A DNA stretch of 64,000 nt from Streptococcus shenyangsis (GCF_006385785.1 NZ_VFSH01000009.1:23094-87093), one strand, 5' to 3'. Positions 9,466 to 19,919 are shown, numbered from the stretch's first letter. Translations and numbers: made by a program. Notes: a model not told the origin generated them from the letters alone.

Positions 9466-10037
9466 CCTTATACAAATAAAAACAATATTTTTGATTGTTT
9501 TTTATAAAAATTAGAGAATTTTTACAAAATAAAAATTACATTGGACAAACTAAACAGCTATATCTTGATTCTTACAAAGGGGGGACACCCGTCATTACCT
9601 TTATCCATACATAATAGATTGAAGGCTAGAACGAGATTTTTGAAACATTGTTATAAATTCATCTGAATCTCCAAATCGATTTATTCACATTTTATTTCAA
9701 GCTACTATAATTTTCAAACTAAGGCATAAAATACCTATCAGTCACTAAAACTATCAAAAAGAAAAGGCATTGAGACTATGTTGATAGTTCTAACACCTAA
9801 CTCATAAAACCTTTTCAAAAACAGTATAACAGCTGAGTGAAAACTCTATTTTAGTAGTATTTTCATGACAAAACCTATCATATCAATATTTTCGAACATC
9901 CAATAATATGAGTTTTCCTTATTTTAAAAATGTTTATTTTGGTATCGTTTTAATACTTTTACCAATATCCAGTTAGCACTATAGTCATTTATTTCTAAGG
10001 TTCTGATAACAACAATAAGTAGGATTCTTTCATCCTT
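9466..10037. other. Long AT-rich intergenic region upstream of bgaA
   Basis: About 570 bp with no credible open reading frame on either strand, no clear hairpin terminator and no tRNA. It contains a GGGGGG run near 9580. It may be decayed DNA between the bgaA promoter and the BOX element; I can assign nothing in it. Confidence 0.5.
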
Positions 10038-10188
10038 TATACTCTTAGAAAATCTCTTCGAACCACGTCAGCATCGCCTTGCTGTATATATGTGACTGAT
10101 TCGTCAGTCTTATCTACAACCTCAAAACAGTGTTTTGAGAAGCCTGTGGCTAGCTTCCTAGTTTGCTCTTGGATTTTCATTGAGTATT
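10038..10188 (-). repeat. BOX element 1 (A-B-C)
   Basis: Reversed BOX: the boxC end starts TATACTCTTAGAAAATCTC, one boxB copy carries the CTCAAAACAGTGTTTTGAG palindrome, and boxA ends in TTTTCATTGAGTATT. It lies immediately downstream of the small membrane gene. Confidence 0.85.
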
Positions 10189-10196
10189 ACAGTATC

Positions 10197-10505
10197 TCAT
10201 TTACTCTCTTTATCCGGAAAGAGGTAACCAATACCTACACAAGCTAGGACGCCTGCACCAATTACTAGACCACTTGAAATTGGCCAAAGGTCCAAAATTG
10301 CATTTGCGATGATGAAGGCAATAATCAAACACATCAGACTAGCCTTATAGTCCTTTTTCAAAAGATTCTCTAGAGTGAAAAAGAGGAACAAGCCTACCGG
10401 AATCAGGGCCCAGAGATTGACATCCAAACTTGGCCAGCCAACAGAACCAAAATACACTACTGTCGCTGCTGCTATTAAAAATACAATCCCCAATAATTTT
10501 TTCAT
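10197..10505 (-). CDS. Small multi-pass membrane protein, unknown function
   Basis: A 102-aa hydrophobic protein with a start supported by GGAG upstream of ATG 10505. Four membrane segments are likely: about 4-22, 32-46, 55-72 and 78-94, and the tail is charged (PDKESK). The layout recalls LiaF/LiaI-type N-terminal membrane domains, but no soluble domain follows and I would not name it. It stands alone between prtA and bgaA, with a BOX element at its 3' end. Confidence 0.65.
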   Translation of the reverse strand: MKKLLGIVFLIAAATVVYFGSVGWPSLDVNLWALIPVGLFLFFTLENLLKKDYKASLMCLIIAFIIANAILDLWPISSGLVIGAGVLACVGIGYLFPDKESK

Positions 10506-10990
10506 TTCTTTATCTCCAATTTCTTTCTAGAAACTTGAACCATCTGATATCGACGCCTCACGTCCCTTACACCAATCATTATAGCAGAGGTCAGTTTCAA
10601 GAACAAGTTCTTTTGCCTATCTGGTCTCTATATCGGTCTAAGTGGTTCAATAATAGCCATAAAATAAGGAAATAGGTGAAAAACTTCCTTCCAAATAAAA
10701 AGGAATTAAGCAACCAAACGCTACTTAATTCCTTGAAATTGTCTCATCACCTCTATTAGCCTTTAAATTTTGATAGACTCTATTTTCTAATCAATATGAC
10801 CAATATTGTCAATATTAACCCTTTCAATCAATTCATTAGTTATCAAAACTAAGTTCATTAATAAATCCAAAAAGAGTACCACTATCAAAGCAAACTAAAT
10901 AATTGAGTTATAGATGACTATTTTCACAAAACTGTTTCATCATCACGCTATCTCAGTACATAAACCATTTTTTCATTCATAGCTTTTGTC
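10506..10990. other. Intergenic region between prtA and the small membrane gene
   Basis: No credible gene. Its only clear structure is a perfect 11-bp inverted repeat (AAGGAATTAAG / CTTAATTCCTT, about 10691-10734) with a 12-nt loop, which could end prtA transcription about 260 bp past its stop or protect the promoter side of the small gene. Confidence 0.5.
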
Positions 10991-13900
10991 TTAATCTTGA
11001 TCTTTTTTCTTCAATCCAAGAAATGCACCTACGGTAAACATTATTCCAGCAATGAATGGTGTAAAACCTTCTCTAACTGTTCCGGTTTTTGGCAATCTAT
11101 CAGAATTGTTAGTATCCAATTTACTATCGATATTGGTATGTTTATTAGCTATATTCTCTGGTTCATTAAGATAAACTTCTTTCTTATTTTCAAAGTTTTT
11201 ATCATTTTTATCAGGAACTGTAGCTGTAACATCCTTAGTTGAATCAGATCTTTGACTTTCATCTAATTGACTATAATTTACTTGTACAGGAACTGTAGTT
11301 TTGACATCTTTAGTTGAATCAGATTTGTGTGAATGATTTTCTCTTTGTAAGTCTTCTTTTCTGTGACTTTCATCTAATTGATTATGATTTGCTTGCACCT
11401 TATCTTTCTTTTTGGATACATCAAAAGTAGGTTTATTCTCCTCTTCTTTTTTCTCCTCTATTTTCTTGAATACAGGTTTTATAAGGGTATCTTTTGACAC
11501 ATTAATAACATAACCAGCATCTTTTTTCCCTTCGACACCAGAAATTTCCCAGCCATCAAATTGATAGCCTTTTTCTAATTCCCCCTTATAGACAGGTAAA
11601 ATGAAATCTTCTTCCGACACTATCTTAGAACTCATTTCTTTTCCATTTTGAATGGTCACAGTCACCGTATGAGGTTTTAATTCGCTTACCTCTCCCGTAT
11701 CTTTGTTTAAAATGAATTCTTTTACGGTCGTATTTCTTGCAAAATCTTTTACAACAATCTTAATGTTTAGTGTCTTATCTGTTAGTTGTTTAATATCATC
11801 AAATGATTTGTATTCTTTTCCATTTACATAAATATGTTTGTCTTGAATCTCACCATCGAACCCATTATTTCTTTTATCATTGATGTTAAAGACAACAGAT
11901 TTTCCGTCAGCATATTCAATACTAGTATTTCCCTTAGGATCAATGTTTACTTCTGGTTTAACATTATCATATAAAAATTGATAGTGTACTCCAACCGCTT
12001 TCGCATTCAAATCGCTATAGCCAGTTTGAAGATAAACATTTCCATCCATATCTGTTACCTTATCTGGGAATCCGTTTGCTTTATAGTCTTTCATTCCCCA
12101 GTCCATGATGTCACCGTCTTTAACATTAAGCTTAATGTTAAAATCTCTAGTGTTATCAATGTGTAAATCTCCGTAGATTAAATAATTATCTACAACCGAT
12201 TCATTAACTCTCAACTCCCAGTTAAAACCACCCTTATCAGAAATCTTACCTCTTAAATAGAATTCTGGATTTCGTACATAGATTTTATTAGATTTAGATG
12301 GATTAAAGTAGTTCTTGTCCATTGAAAGGTTTACTGGTTTTGCATCAATAAATAACGTAGAGCCATCTTCTTTTATAGCTTCTACATTGGACTTATCCTC
12401 TCCAGTGTACTCTTTATCATCTTTACCAAATAATACAAGTTTAGAAGAATCTGTTACAAGATTTCCATCTTTATCGATTGCCTCCCCTTTATCGTTCATT
12501 TTAAATCTAAACACTTGATACCTTACAATGTTAAAGCCGTCCAAAGCCGACATTAATACGGGTTGAGTACTTCTTCCATCTTCAACATTTCTACTATCAG
12601 CATAAATTATTTTTTCTGATAAGACTCTTAGATTAGGATTGGCCTTTTGGATTTTTGCTATATCTTCCTGGCTATAGACTCCATTTCCTTCTAACATATC
12701 CGTTTTTCCAGGATTATAGGTAGTCACTTTTAGTGCATAGCCTTTTCTTAGAATGATGTTATCTTTTAACAGATATTGTTGTTTTTCTGAATCAGAATAG
12801 ATTTTACCAGATTCCATGTCCGTTAAATTGTTTGGTTTGTTTTTTGAAAGATCTCCTTCTCCTAATTCTATTACATTCCCATAACTTGATGCATAAGGAT
12901 ATTCTGTCTTAGTTTCCTTATTTTTTTCAGGCATTCTAATTTTAGTTTCAGCTTTTATCTGATCATCATCTTTAACAAAGAATCTCATATCTCCTGCAAA
13001 AGCTAATCCATCCACAATATCATTAATATTAGCGTATAAATCAAATGTCATCGTTTTTGAGTGGGAATCATACTTGGTCGTTTTGATTTCTATAGTTTTA
13101 TAGTTATTGCCATAATATACCTTGGCATTTTTAGAAACATTACTTATCTTTCCAAGAATTTCAAAGTGTCCATCTTTAGACGGGCTTAGAACACCATAAA
13201 TTTTTGATTTGATTTCGTCAAGTTTTTCAGTTTCATATTCTAAGGCACTACCATCGTCATAAGCAATGATATTTCCCTTATCATCGTATTTATAATCGTA
13301 TTCCTCTGTTCTCTTACCAGTTTCACTTGTAAAGTCATCAACTTCTCTAAATTTCTTTTTAATGAGTTTCTTCAAGTCTTTACTTTCAAACTCTCTAATT
13401 GTTGAAATCGTTTTATGAATAGTCAAGCTAGATTTTTCTTCGATAGATTCTTCATTTTCTTGATGATGTTCTACTTCAGTTGTATCTTTTTTAAGACTAT
13501 CCTCTTTTCTATTTTCTAAATTTTTAAATTTAGATTCGGAAATCTCGCCAAGTTTTTGGTATTTAGATGAATCCTGATCAGGATCTACTAGATAATAGGA
13601 AATCATCCCCTTTTCATCAGCATGATCAGCAAATTTAATTCTATGAATCTTTGTGAAATTGCTAGAGCCATCTAGTGCAATGACTTCAATTATTTTTCCT
13701 CTTAAATCTCCTGCACCATTAATTTCATAAATGGTATTTCCGTCTTTGTCAAGTTTTCTATTTCTTCCTTGACCCTCACCTGCATAAGTTACTTCAAGAT
13801 TTTTCTCAACTTCTCCATCTTCATTAACAAGAGCGGCGCCAGCATACCAAACTTCGTTTGCAATCTCGTCAAATTTTTCAGGATGTTCTTTTTGATCTCT

Positions 13901-16900
13901 CGCAAATAGGGTTTCATTCTTGTATTGATCTTTTACCTTGTGATAAGTATCCTTTGTGATCAGCTTAATTTTTTCAGGATTTGAAAAATCAACCGAAACA
14001 ATCTTAGGAGCTGTGTTATCAATTTTTACAGGAATATAGGAAACCTGCCATGGGTAATCTTTAGTTAATCTATATTTAAATTTATAGAAATATTGACCTT
14101 CCGCAATCGGTTCAAATTGACCTCTTATCCTAGTAGCTGGATCTTTGGTATCCTTGCTTTCTGGTGCATTTTCTTCTTTCCCTCTAGGATTATAGATGAG
14201 TCCATCCCATTTCAAGTCGCCCCAAACTTTTAGCTTAGAAGATTTGATTCCCTTTGCATCATTTCTTTTAGAGTTTAAAATTCCTTTAACAAAGTGTTCT
14301 CTCGAAATGACTTTTAAGTCTCTTTGATTTTCTCCCTCTTTATTTGTATTTACTATTGAAATCATTCCTTCTTCTGCACTTCTTAATACAAGTGGAGAAG
14401 GTGTTAATCCTCTCTCAAGTTGAGCATCTTGAGGATTTCCATTTGAATCTAAAGGATAAATTTTAGCAATATTAGAACCACTTGATGATGGTGCGTTGAT
14501 CCCTTCGTTATTGAAAGCAAATAATTCTGGATTTTGATCTAGGGATGTTGTATTTTTATCTTTTCTATTTTGTATAACTCCTGCTGGATTAAATTTATCT
14601 ATACCATGTTCTCCACCAATTCCCTTATTTAAGGTTCCTGGAATTTTTGGTTTACCATCATCATCATAACCTTCCATTGTTTTTGATTTTGAACCCTCTT
14701 CCCAGGCCCATTTATCAAGGATTGGTTCCTTGTTCCAATCCCCAGCAAATCCCATTAGAGGCATCGATAAAGAAGGTTGGAAATTTGTTTTCTTACCATT
14801 GGAGTTTAGAGCTTCCATTTCTTCCACTGACTCAAAATGAATAAATGATTCTACAAATTTATTTTTATTTTTAGCCTCTCCAACGTTTATAACCGCATTT
14901 AAATCAAAGCTAGAATTTGGGGCTATAGTGAAAGTGTCATGCTCAAATGTAATATTTGCATCTTTTACTTTCTCTGGGTGAATTTCTGGAACAATTTGCT
15001 TACCATCTGGAGATTTTTCATCTTTGTATGTTTCATCCAGTTTTAGTCTATCAGTTAGAGCATCTGTAGTTACCGCTGATGCTGAAACTTTAAAGGTTAA
15101 AGGTCTGTTTGATGTATTGTGAAGCTTAATTGTAAAGTATTTTTTATCTCCTTTTATTTCTTTAAGAGAAATAGAACCATAAGAGTTTACCAAACCTTTA
15201 GAATCCGTGTTTTTGAAAGTCGCTACAACTTCATTCCTCAATGCATTGGCAACATTAATTAGCCCTGCTCCCTGTTGTCTAGGTGATGCAAAGTATTGAC
15301 TTTTTTCTTTCCAAGACGTTGCATCCATCATAGGCCGTGCAGTATTTTGTAGGGCAATTTTTGTAAGACTTGTAAGGTCTATTTTGTCATCTCCCTTAAG
15401 ATTTTTCAAGGCAGGTCTTTCAAGCATTTCCTTTAACTTTGGTCTAATCAAAACAGTAGAAGCTGCTACGATTGGAGTTGCCATACTAGTTCCTGACATA
15501 TAGCCATAAGTTGATTTCCCATTAATGACATTGAGAGTGGATTTAATGTTTTTACCAGGTGCTGAGACATCAGGCTTTAAAAGTAAATCTGTTCTCGGTC
15601 CCCAAGATGTGGATCCTGCTGGAACTATGACATCTTCTTTATACAATTCTTTGTCTGTGTCAGGTGCAAACTTAAAGTCAATCTCTTTTTCGTCACCTAC
15701 ATTCGGTTTATTAGAATTATAGCTGGCCATATCAATTGGATAGTATTGCTCCAATTTATCTTTGAAATCTTCCTTACTATTTCTTTTAACCTCAGTTTTT
15801 TTATCAGGATTAATCATGTTCCATAGCTTTACACCATCATCTCCTGAAATTGAAAATACTTGACTTTTAGTCCCTTCATCCGCTTCATATCCCATGGCTG
15901 GAAGCTCTGTCCAATTATCTCTATTGTAGTAATTGACAGTATTTACAACCATAATGCCACGTGCGCCCTTATCCGTTGCTCTTTTAAAAGCATCTTTTAA
16001 ATCCTTGGTATAAATTCGATCCATTACTGCAATTTTGCCCTTAAGATCCAATCCTATCAAATCTTGGTCTTGACCTTTGCCTATATATACAAATTTCAAT
16101 TTATCAGGAGCTTTTGAACCATCTTCATTTGTTGTGATTTTATTCTTATCGAAAAAGGCCCCTATATTTCTGTATTTAAAATTTTCTCCACCTATGTTGA
16201 CTTTATCAAACTCAACTGTCTGATTTTTAGCAGAAGCGACCGCTATCGCATCTTCATGTGCTGCAGTTCGCGTTACATTTCCAGTGTCGGTCATTTTCAG
16301 ATTATTATTTGCCACTAAATCCCATGAAGAACTTGAAGCAGAAGTCGCATAGTTACCCGTAGCTACAACCATTGGAATGCCTGCTTTTCTTAACGCTCTA
16401 ATAGCTTCCCAATATTTCTCACCTACAAGACCTGTTCCTGTAAAGCCAGATGATACCGAAACAACATCGACATTGTGTTTGATCGAATCTTCAATAGCAT
16501 GAAACATTGTTTCATCTCCTGCGAAGCCAGATCCTGCGTCAGAGTACATTTTATAAGAGAAGATCTGTGCATTAGGAGCAATTCCATCTATTCCGTTAAA
16601 GTTTTTAATATCTTTTTCAGTATCATTTCCCGCAAGAATCCCTGCAATATGCATCCCATGTGGATCAAAATAATCGCTTCCATCATCAGCTTTTTCTACA
16701 GTAATTTTGCCACCATTATAATAATTGAAAGCATGAGGAATTTTATCACTCAACCAATAATTTTTATCAGTACCTTTTAAGTCTTCTTTTTTAAATCTCA
16801 TTGAGTCTTTGGCATCATCATCGATTCTCATAGCCTTATGCCTATAATCTGTCCCAGTATCGATGTTTGAAATGACCATACCCCGACCATCAAAGTTTTT

Positions 16901-17566
16901 CCCAAATGGAGCATTGATAGATTTTAGGTAATCTATAGCCTCTTCAACTCCAATTTCCTTTCTGGCATGATTCATCATTGGTTGGACTTTTTGTGATCGT
17001 TCAACCGATGAAATACCTTCTATTAGTTTAATTTTGTCCAGATTATCTGGAGTTGTTTCTATTGCAACACCATTAAAAATTCTATCATAAGTATATAAAA
17101 CTTTTGTATCCTTAAGATTGGATAATTCCTTGATTGCTTTTTCTCCAGATTCTTTATCTTTAAATTCAGCAATATAGACAAGTTTATCCTCTTTTTTGGG
17201 ACTTTCTGGGTCTTTACTTGCAGACGAGTCCACTTTATCTTCTTTGGATTGATTGGAATCTTCTTTTTTGCTTGTTGCTTTTTCGTTGTTAGCTTTATTA
17301 TCTATCACAGATTCTTTACTAACAACTTCTTTTTCCTCAATAACTGTTGTTTTCTTCTCTTCAGTATCCTTTGAAGTTTCTATAGCATTATGAATATCTT
17401 CAAGTTTTTCTTTGTTTTCTTTTTGTTTATCTACTACTTTTTCTTTATCAGAGATATTTAAAGCATCTTCAGAGCTAGATGTGTCTGCTAAAACTACCTC
17501 ATTAGGGACATATGCTGCTAAAATAACTGCAGCTGTGGTTAATGACAATACTGTACTTTTTTTCAT
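10991..17566 (-). CDS. prtA: Cell-wall-anchored subtilisin-like serine protease PrtA
   Basis: A 2191-aa secreted protease of the S8 family (C5a peptidase/lactocepin type). A signal peptide (about 1-27, ending VVLA) precedes a long acidic-lysine-rich prosegment. The catalytic triad is visible: Asp236 in NIDTGTD, His303 in DPHGMHIAG and Ser694 in SGTSMATP, with a PA-type insert between His and Ser. Fn3-like and unknown modules follow, then a charged spacer with short repeats (about 2050-2120) and LPKTG at 2158-2162 with a hydrophobic and KKKDQD tail. Start ATG has AAGGAATT upstream. Pneumococcal PrtA is in the Mn2+-responsive PsaR regulon. Unlike BgaA the signal peptide lacks YSIRK. Confidence 0.93.
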   Translation of the reverse strand: MKKSTVLSLTTAAVILAAYVPNEVVLADTSSSEDALNISDKEKVVDKQKENKEKLEDIHNAIETSKDTEEKKTTVIEEKEVVSKESVIDNKANNEKATSKKEDSNQSKEDKVDSSASKDPESPKKEDKLVYIAEFKDKESGEKAIKELSNLKDTKVLYTYDRIFNGVAIETTPDNLDKIKLIEGISSVERSQKVQPMMNHARKEIGVEEAIDYLKSINAPFGKNFDGRGMVISNIDTGTDYRHKAMRIDDDAKDSMRFKKEDLKGTDKNYWLSDKIPHAFNYYNGGKITVEKADDGSDYFDPHGMHIAGILAGNDTEKDIKNFNGIDGIAPNAQIFSYKMYSDAGSGFAGDETMFHAIEDSIKHNVDVVSVSSGFTGTGLVGEKYWEAIRALRKAGIPMVVATGNYATSASSSSWDLVANNNLKMTDTGNVTRTAAHEDAIAVASAKNQTVEFDKVNIGGENFKYRNIGAFFDKNKITTNEDGSKAPDKLKFVYIGKGQDQDLIGLDLKGKIAVMDRIYTKDLKDAFKRATDKGARGIMVVNTVNYYNRDNWTELPAMGYEADEGTKSQVFSISGDDGVKLWNMINPDKKTEVKRNSKEDFKDKLEQYYPIDMASYNSNKPNVGDEKEIDFKFAPDTDKELYKEDVIVPAGSTSWGPRTDLLLKPDVSAPGKNIKSTLNVINGKSTYGYMSGTSMATPIVAASTVLIRPKLKEMLERPALKNLKGDDKIDLTSLTKIALQNTARPMMDATSWKEKSQYFASPRQQGAGLINVANALRNEVVATFKNTDSKGLVNSYGSISLKEIKGDKKYFTIKLHNTSNRPLTFKVSASAVTTDALTDRLKLDETYKDEKSPDGKQIVPEIHPEKVKDANITFEHDTFTIAPNSSFDLNAVINVGEAKNKNKFVESFIHFESVEEMEALNSNGKKTNFQPSLSMPLMGFAGDWNKEPILDKWAWEEGSKSKTMEGYDDDGKPKIPGTLNKGIGGEHGIDKFNPAGVIQNRKDKNTTSLDQNPELFAFNNEGINAPSSSGSNIAKIYPLDSNGNPQDAQLERGLTPSPLVLRSAEEGMISIVNTNKEGENQRDLKVISREHFVKGILNSKRNDAKGIKSSKLKVWGDLKWDGLIYNPRGKEENAPESKDTKDPATRIRGQFEPIAEGQYFYKFKYRLTKDYPWQVSYIPVKIDNTAPKIVSVDFSNPEKIKLITKDTYHKVKDQYKNETLFARDQKEHPEKFDEIANEVWYAGAALVNEDGEVEKNLEVTYAGEGQGRNRKLDKDGNTIYEINGAGDLRGKIIEVIALDGSSNFTKIHRIKFADHADEKGMISYYLVDPDQDSSKYQKLGEISESKFKNLENRKEDSLKKDTTEVEHHQENEESIEEKSSLTIHKTISTIREFESKDLKKLIKKKFREVDDFTSETGKRTEEYDYKYDDKGNIIAYDDGSALEYETEKLDEIKSKIYGVLSPSKDGHFEILGKISNVSKNAKVYYGNNYKTIEIKTTKYDSHSKTMTFDLYANINDIVDGLAFAGDMRFFVKDDDQIKAETKIRMPEKNKETKTEYPYASSYGNVIELGEGDLSKNKPNNLTDMESGKIYSDSEKQQYLLKDNIILRKGYALKVTTYNPGKTDMLEGNGVYSQEDIAKIQKANPNLRVLSEKIIYADSRNVEDGRSTQPVLMSALDGFNIVRYQVFRFKMNDKGEAIDKDGNLVTDSSKLVLFGKDDKEYTGEDKSNVEAIKEDGSTLFIDAKPVNLSMDKNYFNPSKSNKIYVRNPEFYLRGKISDKGGFNWELRVNESVVDNYLIYGDLHIDNTRDFNIKLNVKDGDIMDWGMKDYKANGFPDKVTDMDGNVYLQTGYSDLNAKAVGVHYQFLYDNVKPEVNIDPKGNTSIEYADGKSVVFNINDKRNNGFDGEIQDKHIYVNGKEYKSFDDIKQLTDKTLNIKIVVKDFARNTTVKEFILNKDTGEVSELKPHTVTVTIQNGKEMSSKIVSEEDFILPVYKGELEKGYQFDGWEISGVEGKKDAGYVINVSKDTLIKPVFKKIEEKKEEENKPTFDVSKKKDKVQANHNQLDESHRKEDLQRENHSHKSDSTKDVKTTVPVQVNYSQLDESQRSDSTKDVTATVPDKNDKNFENKKEVYLNEPENIANKHTNIDSKLDTNNSDRLPKTGTVREGFTPFIAGIMFTVGAFLGLKKKDQD

Positions 17567-17707
17567 TTTAATTCCTTACATATTTATTTAACTTCCAATA
17601 GATAGAAAACTTTAACTTTGCTAGCCTTTGTTATAAAAAGTTTTACTAAGTATTATCTAGGAAATAGAGTAGTACATTTATATATAATTGTTAGCTCTCT
17701 GAAAAAT

Positions 17708-17736
17708 AGTATATCAATTAAAAAAATTTAAGTCAA
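17708..17736 (-). promoter_or_regulatory. prtA promoter
   Basis: TTGACT (17736-17731), 17-nt spacer, TATACT (17713-17708). The predicted leader is about 135 nt. Confidence 0.75.
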
Positions 17737-17742
17737 GAAAAA

Positions 17743-17778
17743 TTAACATGCGTTAATTTATTTTTTAATACGCATTAA
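17743..17778. promoter_or_regulatory. Paired palindromes upstream of the prtA -35
   Basis: TTAACATGCGTTAA (17743-17756) and TTAATACGCATTAA (17765-17778) are two near-perfect 14-bp palindromes of the same type, with centres 22 bp apart (two helical turns) and 6 bp upstream of the -35 box. This is the geometry of a dimer-pair operator. Candidate regulators are PsaR or an AdcR-like factor; this is an inference. Confidence 0.55.
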
Positions 17779-18039
17779 AAATATAGAGTCCAAAACTTTC
17801 GTAGTTAGCTGGGGTACATTATCAGAACATTCACACCATCAAAAATAGTAGCAATCAACTTAAAGCACTAGCAGAATCACAAAGTCAAGCATCATTGATG
17901 AAATATCAGCGCTATTAAACAATATAAATAACCGCTAAGAATAAGGCTTAACGGTTATTTTCTACATATCTAACTTTTCAAATCCTCAGTCATATGTTCA
18001 CCTATGACCTAAGCTTTACGAGTGGCTTCTCTAGCAACT
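17779..18039. other. Gene-free stretch with an orphan terminator
   Basis: No credible ORF. It contains a strong hairpin at 17927-17959 (AATAACCG / CGGTTATT arms, T-rich 3' end), which is probably the terminator of a gene no longer present. The sequence 17820-17920 looks like a decayed coding remnant but I cannot name it. Confidence 0.45.
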
Positions 18040-18040
18040 A

Positions 18041-18200
18041 ATACTCAATGAAAATCAAAGAACAAACTAGGAAACTAGCCGCATGTTGCTAAAAGCACTG
18101 CTTTTAGGTTGTTGATAGAACTGACGAAGTCAGCTCAAAACACTGTTTTGAGGTTGCAGATGGAAGCTGACGTGGTTTGAAGAAATTTTCGAAGAGTATA
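18041..18200 (+). repeat. BOX element 2 (A-B-C)
   Basis: Forward BOX: TACTCAATGAAAATCAAAG start, boxB-like segment with CTCAAAACACTGTTTTGAG, and boxC ending TTTTCGAAGAGTATA. Confidence 0.85.
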
Positions 18201-18270
18201 AGCTAAATCGGCGATTACACTTACAGTATAGCACTCTGAGAATAGATGGCAAGGAATTTTCATTTCTATT

Positions 18271-18299
18271 AAAAAAAGCCTGTCCTGAGACAAGGCTTT
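18271..18299 (-). terminator. Terminator of the ABC-2 exporter operon
   Basis: AAAGCCT...AGGCTTT hairpin just downstream of the last gene of the operon, with a T run on the minus strand. Confidence 0.7.
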
Positions 18300-18312
18300 G
18301 ATATTCTATTAT

Positions 18313-19098
18313 TTACGAACCTGCACTTTCGTAGGCATCTAACCCTCTATCCCAAAGTTTAAGGGAAATGACAAAGAAAATAAGGGAAATCAACATCAAA
18401 CCTCCGATGTTAAAGAGAACATCCTTGTCCTGCAAGAAATAGCTGGCAGGATAGTAGGCCGTAAAAGCAAAGGGCACGATAAAGCTAATTAACCAACGAA
18501 GTAGTGAATTATAAATGGAAATCGGATACTTGGCAAAGTCATTGAACATATAGAAAATGTAAATCATGGCGCCTGACTGCTTTGTCCAAAAAGCGATACT
18601 GGCTGTCGCGATTTTCAAAGAAGTATAAATCAAGGTCGCAAATGGTATGCAGACTAGAAAAAGCAGGAATTTAGGAAGAGTCCAAGCAATGCTGGTCACT
18701 GTTGTTCCCAGTAGAATGCCACCGACCAAGAGTTCTCCCAAAGCATCAATCTGAAAGGTTTCAACTAGGATGTGAAAGAGAGGATTGATAGGACGAGTCA
18801 GATACTTATCAAATTCCCCTTTTCGCACCAAGCGCTGTCCTAGAGCCCAGAGATTGTCAAAAAAGAGATGGTCCAATCCCTTGGGAATCAAGGAAAAACC
18901 ATATATAAAGGTAATTTCTTGAAAAGTCCAACCTTCTAGGGATGGGATGTGTTGAAAGATGACATTGAGAAACAAGAGGTTCAGACCTTGAGTCAAGAAG
19001 ACTCCTAAAACCCCCACCACAAAATCAACCTTGTACTCCATGATTTGTTTGATGTATTGTCTGATAAAAATCAGATGCATGCGTTGATATTTTTTCAT
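18313..19098 (-). CDS. ABC-2 type transporter permease (DUF990-like)
   Basis: A 261-aa integral membrane protein with six likely membrane segments. The segment LVRKGEFDKYLTRPINPL is typical of the cytoplasmic loop of ABC-2 permeases. It begins with AAGGAGG upstream of the ATG, directly after the stop of the other permease, and is the third gene of an ATPase-permease-permease operon. The two different permeases probably form a heterodimer. Substrate unknown; exporters of this family have been linked to antimicrobial or lipid export. Confidence 0.85.
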   Translation of the reverse strand: MKKYQRMHLIFIRQYIKQIMEYKVDFVVGVLGVFLTQGLNLLFLNVIFQHIPSLEGWTFQEITFIYGFSLIPKGLDHLFFDNLWALGQRLVRKGEFDKYLTRPINPLFHILVETFQIDALGELLVGGILLGTTVTSIAWTLPKFLLFLVCIPFATLIYTSLKIATASIAFWTKQSGAMIYIFYMFNDFAKYPISIYNSLLRWLISFIVPFAFTAYYPASYFLQDKDVLFNIGGLMLISLIFFVISLKLWDRGLDAYESAGS

Positions 19099-19099
19099 A

Positions 19100-19918
19100 C
19101 TAACCTCCTTGAATGGTGATAAATGACTGGACTCGTTTCCAAATCAACTGAGACAAGCCCATCATCACTAAGAGCCAGAAAAACTGCAAAAGGAGTGCCT
19201 GAAGCATCTGACTGGCATCGTATTTTCCAACAATGATCATAACTGGAGTATAAATCAAGGATGAAAAAGGCAGGAAGGACAGAATATCTGCAACAAGCTT
19301 TGGAAAGAAAGCCAAGGGAATCAAACTTCCAGACATAAAGGCCACTATGGAAGTCTTGAGTAAATTGGAACCCCATAGATTTTTAAACACAAAGGCAGAA
19401 AAACCAAAACAGATATTAAAGAAAAAGTTAATCAGATAGGCCAGCGTTAAGCTAAAGAGGTAAAGGACAGTTAATCCCAGCACTTCTACAATCCCTTGCC
19501 CAGATAAGATTTTCATCAAAACAATAACGCTTAAAAATGGCAGTCCAACAGAGATAAAAATCAACCACTTGGAACCAAGCTCGGTAAAGAGATAAGAGGC
19601 TGCAAAATGCACTGGTCGCAACAAACGCATGATAATGGACCCATCCTTGACCTCCTCTCCAATCATAAAGGAGCTATCTGACCTAGTCAAAAGATTAGTC
19701 ACAAAACTCATGATGATGTAGAGGGTGATATCTGCCATACTAAAGCCCTGAATCAAAGACTCCTGCGAGGAATCAAAGACAGCCTTCCAGAGATAAAAGG
19801 CCACAAAAGCACCCATAACATCTCCGATCCGATAGAGAATAAAGTTGACTCGATAGGTAATCAATTCCTGAACACCTGCATTGATAAAGGGTTTATAACG
19901 TCTCCACAATTTGACCAT
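19100..19918 (-). CDS. ABC-2 type transporter permease
   Basis: A 272-aa membrane protein paired with the downstream permease. The start at 19918 (MVKLWRRYKPF) is chosen over a longer frame because AAGGAG lies just before it and the ATPase gene ends 1 nt upstream. Six hydrophobic segments; a conserved loop VKDGSIIMRLLRPVHF matches the sister protein's ABC-2 loop. The middle gene of the exporter operon. Confidence 0.85.
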   Translation of the reverse strand: MVKLWRRYKPFINAGVQELITYRVNFILYRIGDVMGAFVAFYLWKAVFDSSQESLIQGFSMADITLYIIMSFVTNLLTRSDSSFMIGEEVKDGSIIMRLLRPVHFAASYLFTELGSKWLIFISVGLPFLSVIVLMKILSGQGIVEVLGLTVLYLFSLTLAYLINFFFNICFGFSAFVFKNLWGSNLLKTSIVAFMSGSLIPLAFFPKLVADILSFLPFSSLIYTPVMIIVGKYDASQMLQALLLQFFWLLVMMGLSQLIWKRVQSFITIQGG

Positions 19919-19919
19919 C

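Noticed and set aside
10430..10675. 81-codon plus-strand frame opposite the small membrane gene
   Set aside because: Antisense to a well-supported gene with ribosome site; composition is not protein-like.
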